Positions 37,661 to 51,300 of a stretch of DNA of 64,000 nucleotides are shown in pieces. The position numbers and the translations under genes are program-made. The DNA is taken from the NCBI GenBank assembly GCA_043228905.1, contig JBHGNT010000001.1, positions 27,590,001-27,654,000 of the forward strand. The letters run 5' to 3'. Every line of letters starts with the position of its first letter. Positions within the stretch are counted from its first letter, which is position 1. The notes below the pieces were generated by a model that was not told the DNA's origin, ran no database searches, and saw only the letters and a list, made by a program, of their open reading frames with translations. The DNA is from Azolla caroliniana (Eukaryota > Polypodiophyta).

Positions 37661-40413
37661 GTCTTCACATACAAGGTGTGTGGTCAGTTTCTTACCTCAC
37701 ACACCCCTTCAAGCTCACCCCGCTCACCCCTCTACGAATCGCCTCAAATATGATGGCATGTGGCATTCTTCCTTCATTTTATCAATTGCATCCACCTTCT
37801 CCATCCATGGCGTACTGCTCTAAAGCTCACGTGTGCTTAGCTTATGAGGATATTTAATTGTTTGAATGTTAACTTCTCATGCAGTAAAGTTAGGTTTGCC
37901 CCTTCAAACATCTTGAATATCTTCTTACAATTATCTACATGATCCAATACGAACTTTTAACATCCAAATCAATCTTAGGTCTTGTCCTTATTTGATTCCA
38001 AACAACCTTTCATGGGAATGTTTTCTAAGAACAACATAGTGATGTTTAGAATGTTGTCCTTTAATACGTAACTCATTTCATTCATTTGAGTGATAGACTT
38101 TTTTGTTCACTGTGGTAAATTGCACATTTACAATAGCTCAATTGGTTTCTTTCATTTGGGGGATAACACAACTATCTCAATTATGAATCACCAATTGGAG
38201 AAATCGCCCGACCAACAAATAATTTGCAAACACGTGGATGATCAACCCCATCCCTTTGGAAATCTTGGATGTAGTGTAACAACCTATTCTTCTTCGATGC
38301 CTTGAATTATTGGTAGGAGTAGGGTGCATTTGATAGCTCAAGGATTCACATAGTGACCTTCTCCTTCATTAGATCAATTATCTTTGGAAAAAAATGGAAT
38401 AGGCTTTAGGTTCAACCGGGTACATATGAAACTGTACAAATAAACTAATGCATGAAAACGCAAATTCCTTCCCTTGACGATCCAACATCTTTCACAACTA
38501 AGTTTCTTCTAGAGATCACATAAAGTCACCCCACCAATTTGAAGCTTTTGTAGAATGTTGTTTGTAGAGCCATTGCTGAAAAATTTGGAATCCATAGTGT
38601 TGGTTCAGATGAAACTTTGGCTCTCGCCAACTATCTTTTGGTAGAGGGATTGGCCAAGGCATAACCTTTTGGTTGAGGATCTTGTATTTTATATTGATAA
38701 GATACCTTCATGTTCTTGGAGATTTAGGAGAACCTCATGCTCACCAAAAGCTAAGAACATTGATACAATATAGAATAGAGAAATGTGACTTCTATCCTTG
38801 CCAATGTGGTCTCTACTAAAGGCATCACAATGGGCTAGAGAAAGGTTGCTATGTTAACAGACTTGGAAGGTTCCATCTTGTATCAATGATTTCCAATCCT
38901 TCTTAAGTTTCACAACCTCCTATAAATGGTTTGTTTAAAAACATTTGACTACTTGGGAAGGCCTTGTCTACCCTCTGCCACAACAATTCACCTCTTTTGT
39001 TAAAATTTTGAATCCAACCTTACATTTGCTATTTTCAAAAGACTTTTCCTAACCTCCTCCATTGATTGGGTTTTCCCAATCCCTTTGGAATGTCCATAGG
39101 ATTGTCCTATACCATCTAGATGATGATGGTTTCCTACACCCACTTTGCATTCTTCTCTAGAAATTCCCTTGGCGACTATGATGTTGAGTTGCTTCAACCT
39201 CTAAGAGGAATGATGGGGTTCTGATTTCCTCATATAATGAGAAAAAATAGAAACAATGAATGGGACCAAGAGGAATGGTTTTTGATGTGATGGATTGGTC
39301 TCCACAAAATCCATTGACTGCCTATATTGGTAGTGTGACAAGCATACAACAATTTAATGGTAATGGCAGTGTGAATGGCGATGAGAAATTTTATGAGACT
39401 GCACACAATTTGGGGGAGGCAAATAGAATTTACTTACAACTTTCCATTAGTGAAAATAAAAATTTGCAAACATATATAATGCATTGTTATAGTTAGATAT
39501 TTGAATACTCTTGATCCCCAGATATTGGTCATGAGTTTAATTCTCCCCCGCATCACAAAACATCTTTTGCAACTTCATGTATCATTAACAAACATGGTAT
39601 AAACGTCCTTATATAGGAACCTAGACTTGACATGATCATATTTCAATCATGCAATGACAAAGTCTAGAGTTAAGAAAGTAAAACAAATTTGGAGGCTTGG
39701 TTTTCATTTCATATGTGATGATGAAATTGCGTGAAGTGTCATGTCCTCATCCTCTATAGTTAAGTTTGAGAATCTAAAAATTTGAGCATGAAAAAATTCA
39801 TAGGCTAGCTGTACAAGGTGAAGAAAATCATGGTGAAGATCCTTAATACACATTATGGAGGTTCTCTCAATAATCACTAATCATTCAAATATTCTGATGG
39901 GATTCTGTTGGGCGTCTTCTTGTTATTGAGCTCGACAAAAATATTAAGCCTTCACTATTTCTAGTTATGGTTGTAATTTTTTTTATGACACTTCTATATT
40001 TCCTTAGTGATATAAATTTCTATTCTCTGTGATTGTGTGATGCAAGCAGCTCTAAATGGTGAATTACTCATTACATGTCCAAATGGTGCATGCTAGGCTA
40101 TGACAATGTCCATCACCTTTCCCTAGTTTTCATTAATGAAAACTCATGGACATCAAAGGCGACGAAAATCCTTGGCTTTCAAACATTTTATATTGATATC
40201 ATAAACAAACAACTTGGTTTTCTTTTATTGTTCTTAATGGTCTTTATTTTTCCCTCTAATCATAATATGGTTTTTTTTTTCAACTACCCAATTTAATACT
40301 TGGCAAGGCTTGTGATTGTTTCAACATGAATGAATCTTCAAATTTACTTTATTTACTTATTTTTCTACCACCATAAACCCATAATGTTTGAAGTTGCGAA
40401 AACACATTTGCCG
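37661..40413. other. Gene desert downstream of the RBR gene
   Basis: No supported gene. Frames near 37629-37857 and 39260-39496 lack domains. The 3' UTR of the RBR gene (minus strand) should end in the right part of this interval. Confidence 0.4.
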
Positions 40414-42891
40414 TCAGCCATGCTTCTTGCTTTTGCAAATATGGCTATTGGAAGTCCACTTTTCCCCACATTTGTAGCAAAACTCATTTCCACACCTATA
40501 AAAATTTAAAGGAAATTAGAAACATTGATGAAACCAAAACAAAATTTGTACTTAAAGACATCGTAAGTTATAGATATAGGATCATGAATTCAACGTCATT
40601 GTAAAGCATCACCTTGAACATACATTCATTAGACATTGTGATTACAAAGAAAATCTAATAAATGTGCCATTGCAATTTGCAACAAGCAACCCTTTTTTAC
40701 ACTAATGGTTCGATGCTTCTCTTCCAAAAGCGGCACTTGGGAACCAAAAAGGCAAGCTAAAGCTCCTCTTTTGGAAGTAAGGGGGTAACGAAGCATTGAA
40801 AATATGGATCAATACTGGGAGTTTAGTTTTTAATTGATGTCTTTGACACATGTGCTTATCTTACACAACATGTTCAAAGCAATATATATATATATAACAT
40901 CACACAATATGGTGTTTCCTTGAGAGATCTTAAACGCCATCGCTCTACATTCCAACTTTATTGTTAGTATATAATTTAGAGCTTAGTAAATTTCCACATA
41001 TAAAGTTGGCTTATAGGGCAAGGGTGTTGTGGGGCCTTTTCCTAGAAAACCCTAGTAAGTTTCCCGGTTAAGTAGGGAATAATGGACTACTACATGGTTA
41101 AGTAGGGAATAATGAACTACTACATTGAATTTCTATTGCAATCAAGCATTGACTTTTTGAATGTAGGCTTCACCTATACCATGGAACAAGATTTAGATGT
41201 CATCAAATCAGAAAATCAATGTCATTCTCAAAATATTACACAATGGCCAACACCCCTTGCACCTTACATCACTATTCTATGAGGCTATCTAGATCAACAA
41301 TAGGCTTTAGCTACAAAATTCAGATTACTTTAGTCATGGAAAAGTGTATCGTTGAGACAATACTATGTTGTGAAGAGAATTTAAAGAGAAACATAAAGAA
41401 TGATGGAACCACAATTTTCAAATGGATCACTCCTTCAACTGTATACGAAATGTTTAATGAAAGCATGCATGGGTTTGTGTGTATACACGATATGAAGTGA
41501 ACCACTTGCAAGACACTTTACATGGAGAGTTCCTAGACTTGATTCATGTGGTTACTATCACTACCCCTACTTGATTATTCTTATGAATTGGACTTTTTTA
41601 CAATTGTGTTGGATCAAGTGATTTCAAATCTTAGAACATCTGGTGATGGTTGAATTCTGTATTCCGGTACTAACTTTTGCGCCAGCATAGAATTTGTGTG
41701 CCTACAAATCTGACCCATTGTGTACTAAATGTGCTTTTGGTCCTAATATGTGAACTCTTATCAATAGTTCATGAAAATCTTCGACATCACCTTCTTCAAG
41801 TTTCTTTTATTATAGCGCGGTGTATAGGTTCCTACAATGGATATGAGTTCTTTTCCCACAAGTGGTACTAGCAATTTGCTAGTGCAGGATTGATAGTTAA
41901 AGACAAAAGGAATGTCCATCCAAGGACTGTCCCATTGAGCTCAAGGTCATTGCTAAACATGGGGTAGAGACAAATGGGAACTCAAGATAAAACAAAAAGC
42001 AAGGCTTTTTATAAACAAATCAATGACACGGTAATATAGTGCAAATATATGTGTATACCTGCACGTGATATGCATGCATCCCTGGTTGAGTTCAATGACG
42101 TGTTTGCAATTGGAGCAACTTCTCCATTTCTTCTCTTTAGCGAGGGAATGGAGGAGCAAATCCTCACGAATGCTAGAATTAGGGTTAGGGTTAGGGTTAG
42201 GGTTAGGGTGGTGGTGGGTGAGGTTAGTTTGGAAGTGAAGGCACGTGAGGTTGGCATGCCAGGGCACCATGCAAGCCAAGCAAAAGAGACGGTGACAATA
42301 TGGGCACTCCACATCCACAACACTATCTTTCTTCTTCTTCTTCTTCTTCACTTCCTTCTTCTTCTTGTATGAATGTATGGACAAGTCTGAATCCACCTTC
42401 TCTTCCTCTGCCTCATCCTCCTTCATGAGGAGAGCAGAGCAATCCGGAAAGGGGCAATACACCCTTTGGCCTTGTGGGATTTGATCCTCTGCAAGCACCC
42501 TCTCCCATGCTTCTTGTATCTGCGCCGGTAGAATCCGGCGGTAAACATGGTGCTCAAGGTCTTGTCCGCAGCCCGGCACCACACAGAGAATACGCCCACC
42601 TCGCACCTTCTCCTCCACCTTGGTCTTTATGTAGGTCGTGAGGCAAGGTATGCACATTCCATGGGAGCATGGTAACCTTAATAACTCGTCGTCGGCCCCA
42701 TCGTTTGATTCCATGCAAATGGTGCAGAGCAAAGACGGATGCTCAATCATGGGTTGATTCGGTATGTACTGAGACATGGACGATGATGCATAGAGAGCTT
42801 CTTGTAACTGTATTTGATAGGCTTGATCTTCATCAGAGATGGTTGCTCCTACTCCAGAGATGGCTTCTACAAGCTTGTCTGTTTCATCCAT
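40414..42891 (-). CDS. RBR-type (RING-IBR-RING) E3 ubiquitin ligase, 2 exons, 304 aa
   Basis: Exons: 42891-42059 and 40495-40414 (TGA), joined across a 1563-bp GT..AG intron that splits RING2 (HITCR|CGNEFC). RING1: CTICM...CSHGMCIPC (Cys56 to Cys108). IBR: CPFPDC, CPYC, CLAC and His212/Cys217. RING2: CSNC...GCMHITC...CGNEFCYKCG with the expected catalytic Cys272 in the GCMH motif. RBR ligases take ubiquitin from an E2 onto this cysteine and then pass it to substrate. Size and simple layout resemble plant RNF144/RNF217-like proteins, not the larger ARIADNE group. Two low-complexity inserts sit in the IBR: a Lys-rich run (176-188) and an Asn-Pro repeat (229-238). The terminal exon encodes only 27 residues, so transcript support would help. 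The substrate is unknown. Confidence 0.9.
42179..42208. repeat. Five TTAGGG units inside the RBR coding exon
   Basis: On the gene strand this reads (CCCTAA)n and encodes the Asn-Pro repeat between the IBR and RING2. It is 30 bp long and too short to be an interstitial telomere tract. Confidence 0.95.
42329..42370. repeat. (CTT)n in the RBR coding exon
   Basis: This trinucleotide repeat encodes the Lys-rich run at residues 176-188 of the RBR protein. Confidence 0.85.
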
Positions 42892-43036
42892 GATGATGAT
42901 GAGGATGATGATATCTTCCTTTTATTGATTTGTGACTCTTCATATGGTAACTCTAGAGATGGCTTCTACAAGCTTTTCTGATTCATCCATGATGATGATG
43001 ATGATATCTTCCTTTTATTGATTTGTGACTCTTCAT
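42851..43036. repeat. ~90-bp tandem duplication spanning the RBR start codon
   Basis: Copy A (42851-42943) contains the real ATG. Copy B (42950-43036) lies directly upstream with the same AGAGATGGCTTCTACAAGCT ... GTGACTCTTCAT sequence, a few substitutions and a 6-bp shorter GAT run. The duplication therefore covers the first codons and part of the 5' leader. Confidence 0.93.
42940..42990 (-). other. Upstream ORF of 16 codons mimicking the RBR N-terminus
   Basis: Within the duplicated copy B the ATG at 42990 opens MDESEKLVEAISRVTI and stops at TGA (42940-42942), 49 bp before the main ATG. The main protein starts MDETDKLVEAISGV, so the uORF peptide is a near copy of the protein's own first residues. 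Whether it is in the transcript depends on the start site, which I cannot see. Confidence 0.75.
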
Positions 43037-43039
43037 TTT

Positions 43040-43198
43040 ACCATTCTCTTCCTCTTCTTCCTCTTCTTCTTTGGGTAGTAAGTAGTACTTTCTATTTACT
43101 ATTCTCAAATATTAAGATCACATAAGAGAGATGCCCTTTTTGTATATCTCTTTATTTTCCCCATGTCCCTCTATCTTCTTTACCACTAGATTTTGAAA

Positions 43199-43236
<38 letters not shown>

Positions 43237-44345
43237 TGACCCTTTTGGTAGGTCATATAGTTTTTTAGTAGTAGGCGTGTGTAGGTGTTATTCTCCTCTA
43301 AGGAGTTAAGAGGGAGGCATGCCCACTTTCTGGAGCAAGGATGCCAATTCTATATTTCTATTATTAGCCAGCAAACACCTATTTCAATGAAATATCAATC
43401 ATGTAGTTGGGTAAGGAACACAAAATCCACTATTGTAACATAACAGAAGACACCGACATAGTTGAACTATTGTGAGCACTCGTAGGCTCTACCACTTAAC
43501 AAAAAATGAGCCCTAGATAGAAACTATGGTTGTCTCCCATATGACAATTCTACATGTGTAGAAGATGGTCAATGTATAGCTCCCTGAGTGTGAAACAAAT
43601 TAACAAATGAGTATATATTGGAGAAAGAGTCACAACTTGCTTGTCTAATACAGTTTTTTGGGGGAATTTGAAGAAACCTCTTTTTCTGTTCTTTTTTCCT
43701 TGGCCAATGTCTATTATCATTGGCTGTCATTTGTTAATATTGTCTTAGAAAAGGGTGCATTTTGTAATACCTTATGCGTGGAGATTGCTTTACCAAGTCA
43801 CGCATTATTGATTTCCCTCATCACTTGTCAATAGTTATTATTTACACTCGTGGATCCTTTGGCTTATTTCCAAACAATAGAGTTTGGAGATACTTAAGAA
43901 TGTAGTCTCTACAAGATGTCTTTTCACATTTATTTTTTAGGATTCTTTGTATCCACTGCAAGTTTTGGTGGATTCACCTAAATCTAGATTTAAACAATGG
44001 CTACCGCTCAAATATACTTTACCCCCCACACAATGAATGGAGCTTGATCCAATAACTAGGATACACTCTTCAATCTCACCCAAATGATTATCTAGTTTAT
44101 GAAGAAACAAGACGGTTAATGTTAGAAATAGATGTTCATTTTAGACATAAAAGTCAATGCTTTCATGATTGGAATTAATAATATCCTAAAAGTTGAGATT
44201 TGGACTTTGAGAGCAACAAGTAGAATGTAGCCCAACAAAGTAATCTAGTTTCATGAGATATATTCACTTTCAAACAATGGAATAGTTACTTGTTTGGTGC
44301 ATGTTTACAGTTTTGTTGTACCATGAAAACAAAACCTCCTCATTG
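43040..44345. other. Promoter side of the RBR gene and gene-free DNA
   Basis: A (TG)n(AG)n run lies at 43201-43234, in the presumed RBR promoter. No other feature is recognised. Confidence 0.45.
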
Positions 44346-44346
44346 T

Positions 44347-44545
44347 AAAGGTAACCTCAAGATCCAGACTGTGCCATTGACTAACATCATGAGATAATTG
44401 AGAAATTATCGTAAAGATAATTATACTATTCAAGATCTAGACTGCATCACTGACTAATATCATGAGCCATTTTAGTAATAATTTATGGGCATTGCCGTAA
44501 AGGTAATTATACTATTCAATATCCACACTGCATCATGAACCGTTT
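44347..44545. repeat. ~80-bp tandem repeat, about three copies
   Basis: GATCCAGACTG at 44360, GATCTAGACTGCATCA at 44434 and ATCCACACTGCATCATGA at 44521 head similar units. They share GTAAAGATAATTATACTATTCAA and ATCATGAG. Confidence 0.7.
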
Positions 44546-45394
44546 TTTAATGGATAGGCACATTACGTCAGAATGATTTTACATATAATAAGACAAATTA
44601 GCAAATCACTCAAAAGTGACCAGATCCCAGTTGCACTTGCATATAACATTACATTAGTAACGCAATCTGGAAATATGATTCATCACTATCCATTAGGTTG
44701 GGTAATTTAGTGAGTGACTAAAAGATTACCAAATCCCACTTGCGTTCACAATAGGAAGAGTAGTCCCAGCTGACATACTATTAATTCATTGCAAAATGGT
44801 AAAGTGAAAAATGATTGATCATGATCCAATTAATTGGGTTCACATTGGTGGCACAAATGTACAAATGGTACTAACACTTGCAGAAAAAACATAGGGATAG
44901 CTTGCTGCCAATGGTAAAATGCGAGACAAGGCACAAACAAGATTATGAACCCACCCACTATGTACAACTCTTTTAGTACTTTTTACATGCAGAAAAACTT
45001 TTCCTACGTATTTCATAAATTAGTAACATCACCAGAAGCGGAAAGAGGGGAAGTAACTGCATCCAAAGAAATAGTTTCTAAAGCTGTCATAAAAAATCAC
45101 AAACTAAGGCTCTATGCACTCATGGGTGAGCATTAAAAAATGCAGAGCTAAAAGCTCAGGAGGGGCGTTCAACCCCTTATTATACATTGAGTGGGAAATC
45201 ACTGAAAACCACACTACTGAATTTCCCATACTCCATGGTGAATTTCCACCCAAATCGTTACAAAGCACACAGTAGATATAGAAATGGCATTCCAGCAATG
45301 CACCCACTGGACTAGAACTCAATCCCTCATGATTGGGAAACCATGGAAATGATAGCAAAAGCATATATACGAAATAGTAGAAAAACTGGGTTTC
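44546..45394. other. Gene-free interval at the 3' end of the AP-2 alpha gene
   Basis: It should contain the 3' UTR and polyadenylation site of the minus-strand AP-2 alpha gene near its right end; I could not identify a clear signal. A frame at 45104-45364 has no domain. Confidence 0.4.
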
Positions 45395-48300
45395 TCAAAA
45401 GAGGCTCATGAGTGCGGCAGCAGGACCAGTTAGACTAGATGGCGCAGCTGCAGCTGCTAATACTGGTTGATGAGATGGCAGCACATCATCGATAAGTTGC
45501 TCTTTGATATATTCCTTCAACCTGCAAATGCACCAGACACATCATGAATCAAGTATGGATCGAGCACAGGCAGTGATGCCAATGGTATATGTGAATTAAT
45601 ATACGGTCACTTGGACTTCAGATCTTACTCTAATGACAAAGTTGCATCAGGAGAAGCGACCGTTAATCGCAGTTGTGTGCGATCTGATGGATCCGTTTCA
45701 ATTCTTACCTGAAACAACCACATAAAGGGTGAGATGAGCCAAACAAAGCAGTCAGCACCATTTTGTTGGAAATTTTTAGTTAGGATCACAACCAGACAAA
45801 GTGTTTGTTGTTGCTCAGAGAAAAACGCTGCCCCTGCTACTATGTTATTTGGATTTGGATCCTGTCACATGAAAAATACACACGAAATGAATTTAAGAAA
45901 GATCCTAGAAAGATTATACTTGAGCTAAGCTTCCTCATAATGAAAATCCCAGAAAAAGTTAAGAGTACTAACCAGACCAGGTGCAACTGCAATATGAAGT
46001 CCGTTCAATAATCCACCCATTTCAGGAATGGTTAATGGTTTGACACCCCGAACCTGTTCAAAAATACCAATGATTCAATACTAGAACATTTGTGTAACCA
46101 TTCGCATGGAAAAGCAACGGATAGTTAATTATACAAACCACTTCTTGAAGCTTTAGAGGTGGACCAGATAAAACTCTCCACTGATTTAGAAAATCAGGTG
46201 GTGAGATAGGTGCAGCTTGGAGGAACTTGCTTAACACAACTGGAAGTCGTAATTTCACATTAACCTAAAATTTATCAGAGATGTAAGATTAATTAACAGA
46301 CAACTTGTATGAACTTCTATCAATTGTATTACATATTCATACAGGCATATTTGTGTAGCTGTACGAGAAATCAAGAACAGCTGTATCTCTGCTTGCTTGG
46401 AGATTCAATACTTCAAGTGGGCATTGAACCTGGGAAGCATTCCACATTACATACAGATCAGATACTAACACGGATATTACAAACCAATCTTAAAATAAAT
46501 AGGGAATACTCGCATTTTTGACCTGTGCTCTGGGAGGTATTGTGTCTGGAACTGGTGACAGCTGCATTCTCAAATGAGCTGGGGGTAGTATGACAGCTCG
46601 AACATGGCTCAATGCTCCTACATGCTTATTTCCCAAAAACAGAATAACTCGCCCTTGATGACCTCGCCACTCTCCCTTAAACCCTATCTGCAAAGAAAGT
46701 GCACAGTTTTGAATAAAAGACAGCAGAGAATAGATAGTATACAGCACATAATGGAAGAAGAGTTTGGAAACTACATTTAAAACTATATCATATGCAGGCA
46801 GACAGAAAGAAATTCAGGAAAAGATGAGTTCTAGAATAGGACCTACCTGGATGTTTGGATCTTCATATAGAACTCCACTATCCTTAAAACAGAGTGCATT
46901 AAACCAGTCCTTTATACTTCCAATCGGCTGCAAGTTAACACACAAAAGCACAACTCAGATGAAATTTTCACCATAAGAAAATCATTCACTAATAATGAGT
47001 TTCCGCCATGCTGGAGAAAAGTTCAAGTTAATGATTACAATATTAAACATTATCTGCACTTCTATTAAAGAAACAGTGAAGCCTATTGAAAACATTTTAC
47101 CTGAATTGATGGTGCAGTTTCTAGCAATGCTAGAGCTGAGGATTCTCCCAATCCATTAACTAAGGGTATTTCCATAGACAATGGGGAAGCAGTTGGAACA
47201 GGAGCTGCTTCAATCGCCAATGGTGCTAAAAGGTCTCCCAAGAGATCAGCAGTGGGAGGTGCCACATGTTGAGGAGCAGGAAGAGATGATGACGACGACA
47301 ATGTTGTTGTCACTGTCAATGCTAGTTCACCATTCTATATGCACGAGAAGGCACATATAATTAGATCAATAAACTCACTGATCTATTACTTGATTTTGTA
47401 AATGAGGTGAAAAAAGCATGGAGTATGGTTTTCTAGCTACACACAATCTCAGGTGGTACAGAAGTGGTCCGTGTAAGGACCCCAGGAAGTGAAGTGCCAT
47501 TGGACGATGGCTGGTTAACTAGGACCATTGCATTTGAAGTTTGTTGCTGCACACGCAATCTCGTAGCACTTAACTCCGCAGCATCAGCTTCAGCATCTTC
47601 TGTCTTCTTCAATAGTGCTGACTGTAATCCACATAAGAAGGATTAAAATGGAGATTGACACACCCAGGCTCCAGATCATGAAATATTTGCTGCACATTTG
47701 TGAATTCCAACCTGGCGTTCAGGGAATTTGGGCATTTCAGCCATTATATCAACCATGCTTGGTCCTTTCTGGCTTAATGCAAAATATTCTACAGCTCGTT
47801 GTTGTACCTCAGCATCAATGTTGCCCTCAAATCTGTAGTATATAAGCAGTAAGTGTTCAGGATTCGGATGTCACTTAATACACTGCTTTATTAATTGCTT
47901 ACTTTCTAAAGACCCGCCAAATATGCTCCTGCAGATCCGGATCAGTAGGCTGTGTATGTGTTAGTATTTTGATATATGCGGAAAGAAGTAAAGCCTTGGT
48001 AGCAGTCCTAAACACATCAAAAGACCAGTTGTGAGAATGTGGCACCCAATTTTCATCATATACAAGAAACATTCGCACATATATACAGGTATGACTATTT
48101 CATGTCTTTTAGAATCAATCTAGACGGAATAAACATGATATAATATTCTAGTATAAACGATAGACATATGTTTCCATTGACTTAGAAGATATTAAAAAAT
48201 AACCTCCAGCAATTAAGTATGTTTTCTGGCATCAACATGGGGCATAAAAGAACTCATATTTTAGTATGAAAGATAAAACATATTTTCCCAGGGCCTCACG

Positions 48301-51300
48301 ACATAGTAAGATATAGAGTGAATTTAGAGGAACATGTGGCGATAACATCATGTGCAAACTCAGTTGAGTTAATTATTTGTATTGAAATATTAAGGACTTG
48401 AGATTGCCAAATACAAGTGAAGACTTTTCACCCTTTCATAATCAAATATTAACACACAGTTGCGAAATGTGTTTACTGAAATACCCAGGTAAGTTAAAAA
48501 AATAAGTTTTTAAATAATCAGCTATTTGCAAACTTTGATGCTTACGAAACAGTTGGAAACTTTTCTTGAATAATTAAAAATATTTCTTTTGGACTGCATC
48601 CAGGTGTTCTGGCCAAGAGGTGGCTATATTCACCAAGCAAGTAACCACCAACCTGCATATAATGAAAACAGGAATTCTGAATGTACAGCACCTAGCATCA
48701 TTCTTAACCATACCACATCCTGGAACATTAATTGCATCAATGCAGAAACAGCTTACCTTCACCATGGTTTCATGAACTGCTGTTTTACTCAAATAATCCC
48801 GAGCTTTCATTGCGGCATATGCCTATACATGTCAATAACCAAATAACTTATGAATTGGATATTTGCATCAAATTTCTATGAATGCCATCCCACAATGTTT
48901 CACAAACAGTATTATAAGAAGTTTACCTGAAGATCATCATTATTGGTCACAAACTGCACAACTCTGTACCATACATCATCGCTAATGAAGTCTCCTGCTT
49001 TATCTATAAGTTGGAGGATGACATCTACGTACCTTCAAATTAGTGCAATGCCAAAAGACATGTCAAAAAGCAAGGAAAATATAGCTCAGAATACACCTAT
49101 CAGGTTGCTTAAGGTACATGTTCTACCAATTCAGAATAGACATGAAGATACATATGTTTAATACCACAAAAGATCTGGTGCAAATTTCTCAGCAAGTATT
49201 GCTGCTTTCAAAGCAAGCTCCTCCCGTATTCCGAAGTCAGCAGTTGTAAGGTACTACAAAATCATATGCAAATAAACATGAGCATAAACAATATAAACCC
49301 ATAAAAATTTCATGGTGGACATTATATCAACAAAACATAGAAATACAAAAATCACATTTTGAATATTCTTCAGAGTTCAACATACCTGCAGAAGTTCCTC
49401 CACAATATCTTTGGCATTGGAGACATCGCACATTCCATATAGTAAGTCCAAAGCTCTCCTCCGAATACTGTTAGCAATGTCAATAAATGGACGGTTTATT
49501 TCAAAGTAAAAAGTCAGATATAAGGCAGATAAATACAGATATTGGTGTCCTTCCTAGAAACAGCTCATAGCATTTGATTATTCATTAAGTCCAATCGTTG
49601 AGCTTAAGGAAGCTATATTTATAATTCATTAAGTGTAACATAATAAAGATAAATTTACATCCAATAAGAACATGAAATAGGAAGAATATATCTGTAGACA
49701 GTCATTTCGTGCATAAAATAAATGGATCCCTCCTCAAATCATTATTATCAAATAACTCTGTTTTATTTTTTATTGGATGATTTGACAGTACATGAGTTCC
49801 CTCATCCTAAGAAATAATTCAATTTAAATAATTTAGTGAGTTGTAGGCCGAAAAATGGATTGCAAATTTCACACCACCTTTACTGCAGGATATTACTTTG
49901 CACTATTTCAAACTTTTCTATGGATTTCACCTATTTCTCTCTACGACATTTTATGCGGAATTCAAGCACACAACATCATATCCATTATCTACCTGATATC
50001 AGGATCTTTCAATGATGTTATAATCTGTGTTTGGTGCCGTTTGATACTTTCCTGAACATCTGTCACTAGCAACATTCTAGTCATGTTTTCCTGTAGTAAA
50101 TAATACCTTGTAAATCCATTGGCCAGTTATTTGATAATACCTTATAAATTCATTAGGCAAATATTCATAAAAATTTTACTTACAAGACCAAGGTAACGAA
50201 TATTGGGCTCACGAACAGCTATGAACTTTCCAAGAATAGCAACACATTGTGACATCATCTCCTTGTCCGCATCCAAATGCATTACCTTGAAAATAATAAC
50301 AGGGCTTACAAATACTAATCCAGACAGGCATGCCATGAATAACCAAAAACATCATTAAAGATTTTACCAGTGCCAATGCCTCAAAAAGCACTGCATGAGC
50401 AGCATTGTTCTTGTTCACATTTTTCACGACATCAGTTCCCATAAGTATGCGATGAAGGACCTTCATATTGCATAAAAAACAATGAATAAACAGAATATAT
50501 GAAAGAAATAAGTGGAAATGTATGGTAACTAGTTGTTAAACAAACCTCAAACAATGATCGCCTAGTATTTGGGTCTTCAATAGTGGGAAAGTACTGAAGT
50601 GCTCTCATTGTCTTAACCTGACCAGAGAACAATCAAGTTTTAGTAACTGATGTGTTTAGAAATTATACATCCTCATTTATAAAAACTATTATCACAAAGA
50701 AAGTATGGCTAACCTGTAGCCAAGGAGATGGGATACCATAGTAAGTATAGTCAGGTGGAATATCCTGAACTCTTGTAAGGCGCTCCAAAACTTTCACACA
50801 TTTTGGGACACAGTTCCAATAACTCTCAGGATTATTTGCCACCAAAGCAACAAGAAGGCTCATCACAGCAGTTAAGACTCCTAATTCACGCTCATCAAGC
50901 AGTTGAGCCATCCGATCTGACCTGTTCAAAAAAGCAACCTTCATGTCACAAACAACAGGTACAAAAGCAAATGTGACAGAGACGAGCCCGGGTAAAACTT
51001 TCTTTGTTATTTACCATCCATCAACATTCACAACATCAGGGTTTTTCCTGAATAGACGAAGCAAACAGAGAGCTGCTTTTTTCCTCACAAGTGGTCTGCA
51101 TGAATTAGATAGCTGAAAAACAGAATGCAAGACTCTTAAAATGTATTACATGTGTGAAGCTAGAAAGAGTGGGATATAACAGCATACCAGCAATTTTTGA
51201 ACATCTGGTGCCAGAGATTCAGAGAAATCTTTACCACCAATATTCCCAACCTGAATTAATACAACAGAAAAGTTAATGAAAACAAATAGGATCATAAGTT

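Noticed and set aside
41677-41871. Plus-strand frame ending near NGYEFFSHKWY as a missing RING2 exon
   Set aside because: Wrong strand and no cysteines; the true RING2 end is at 40414-40495 on minus.
42179-42208. Interstitial telomere
   Set aside because: Only 30 bp, in frame within a coding exon, and of the TTAGGG instead of TTTAGGG type.
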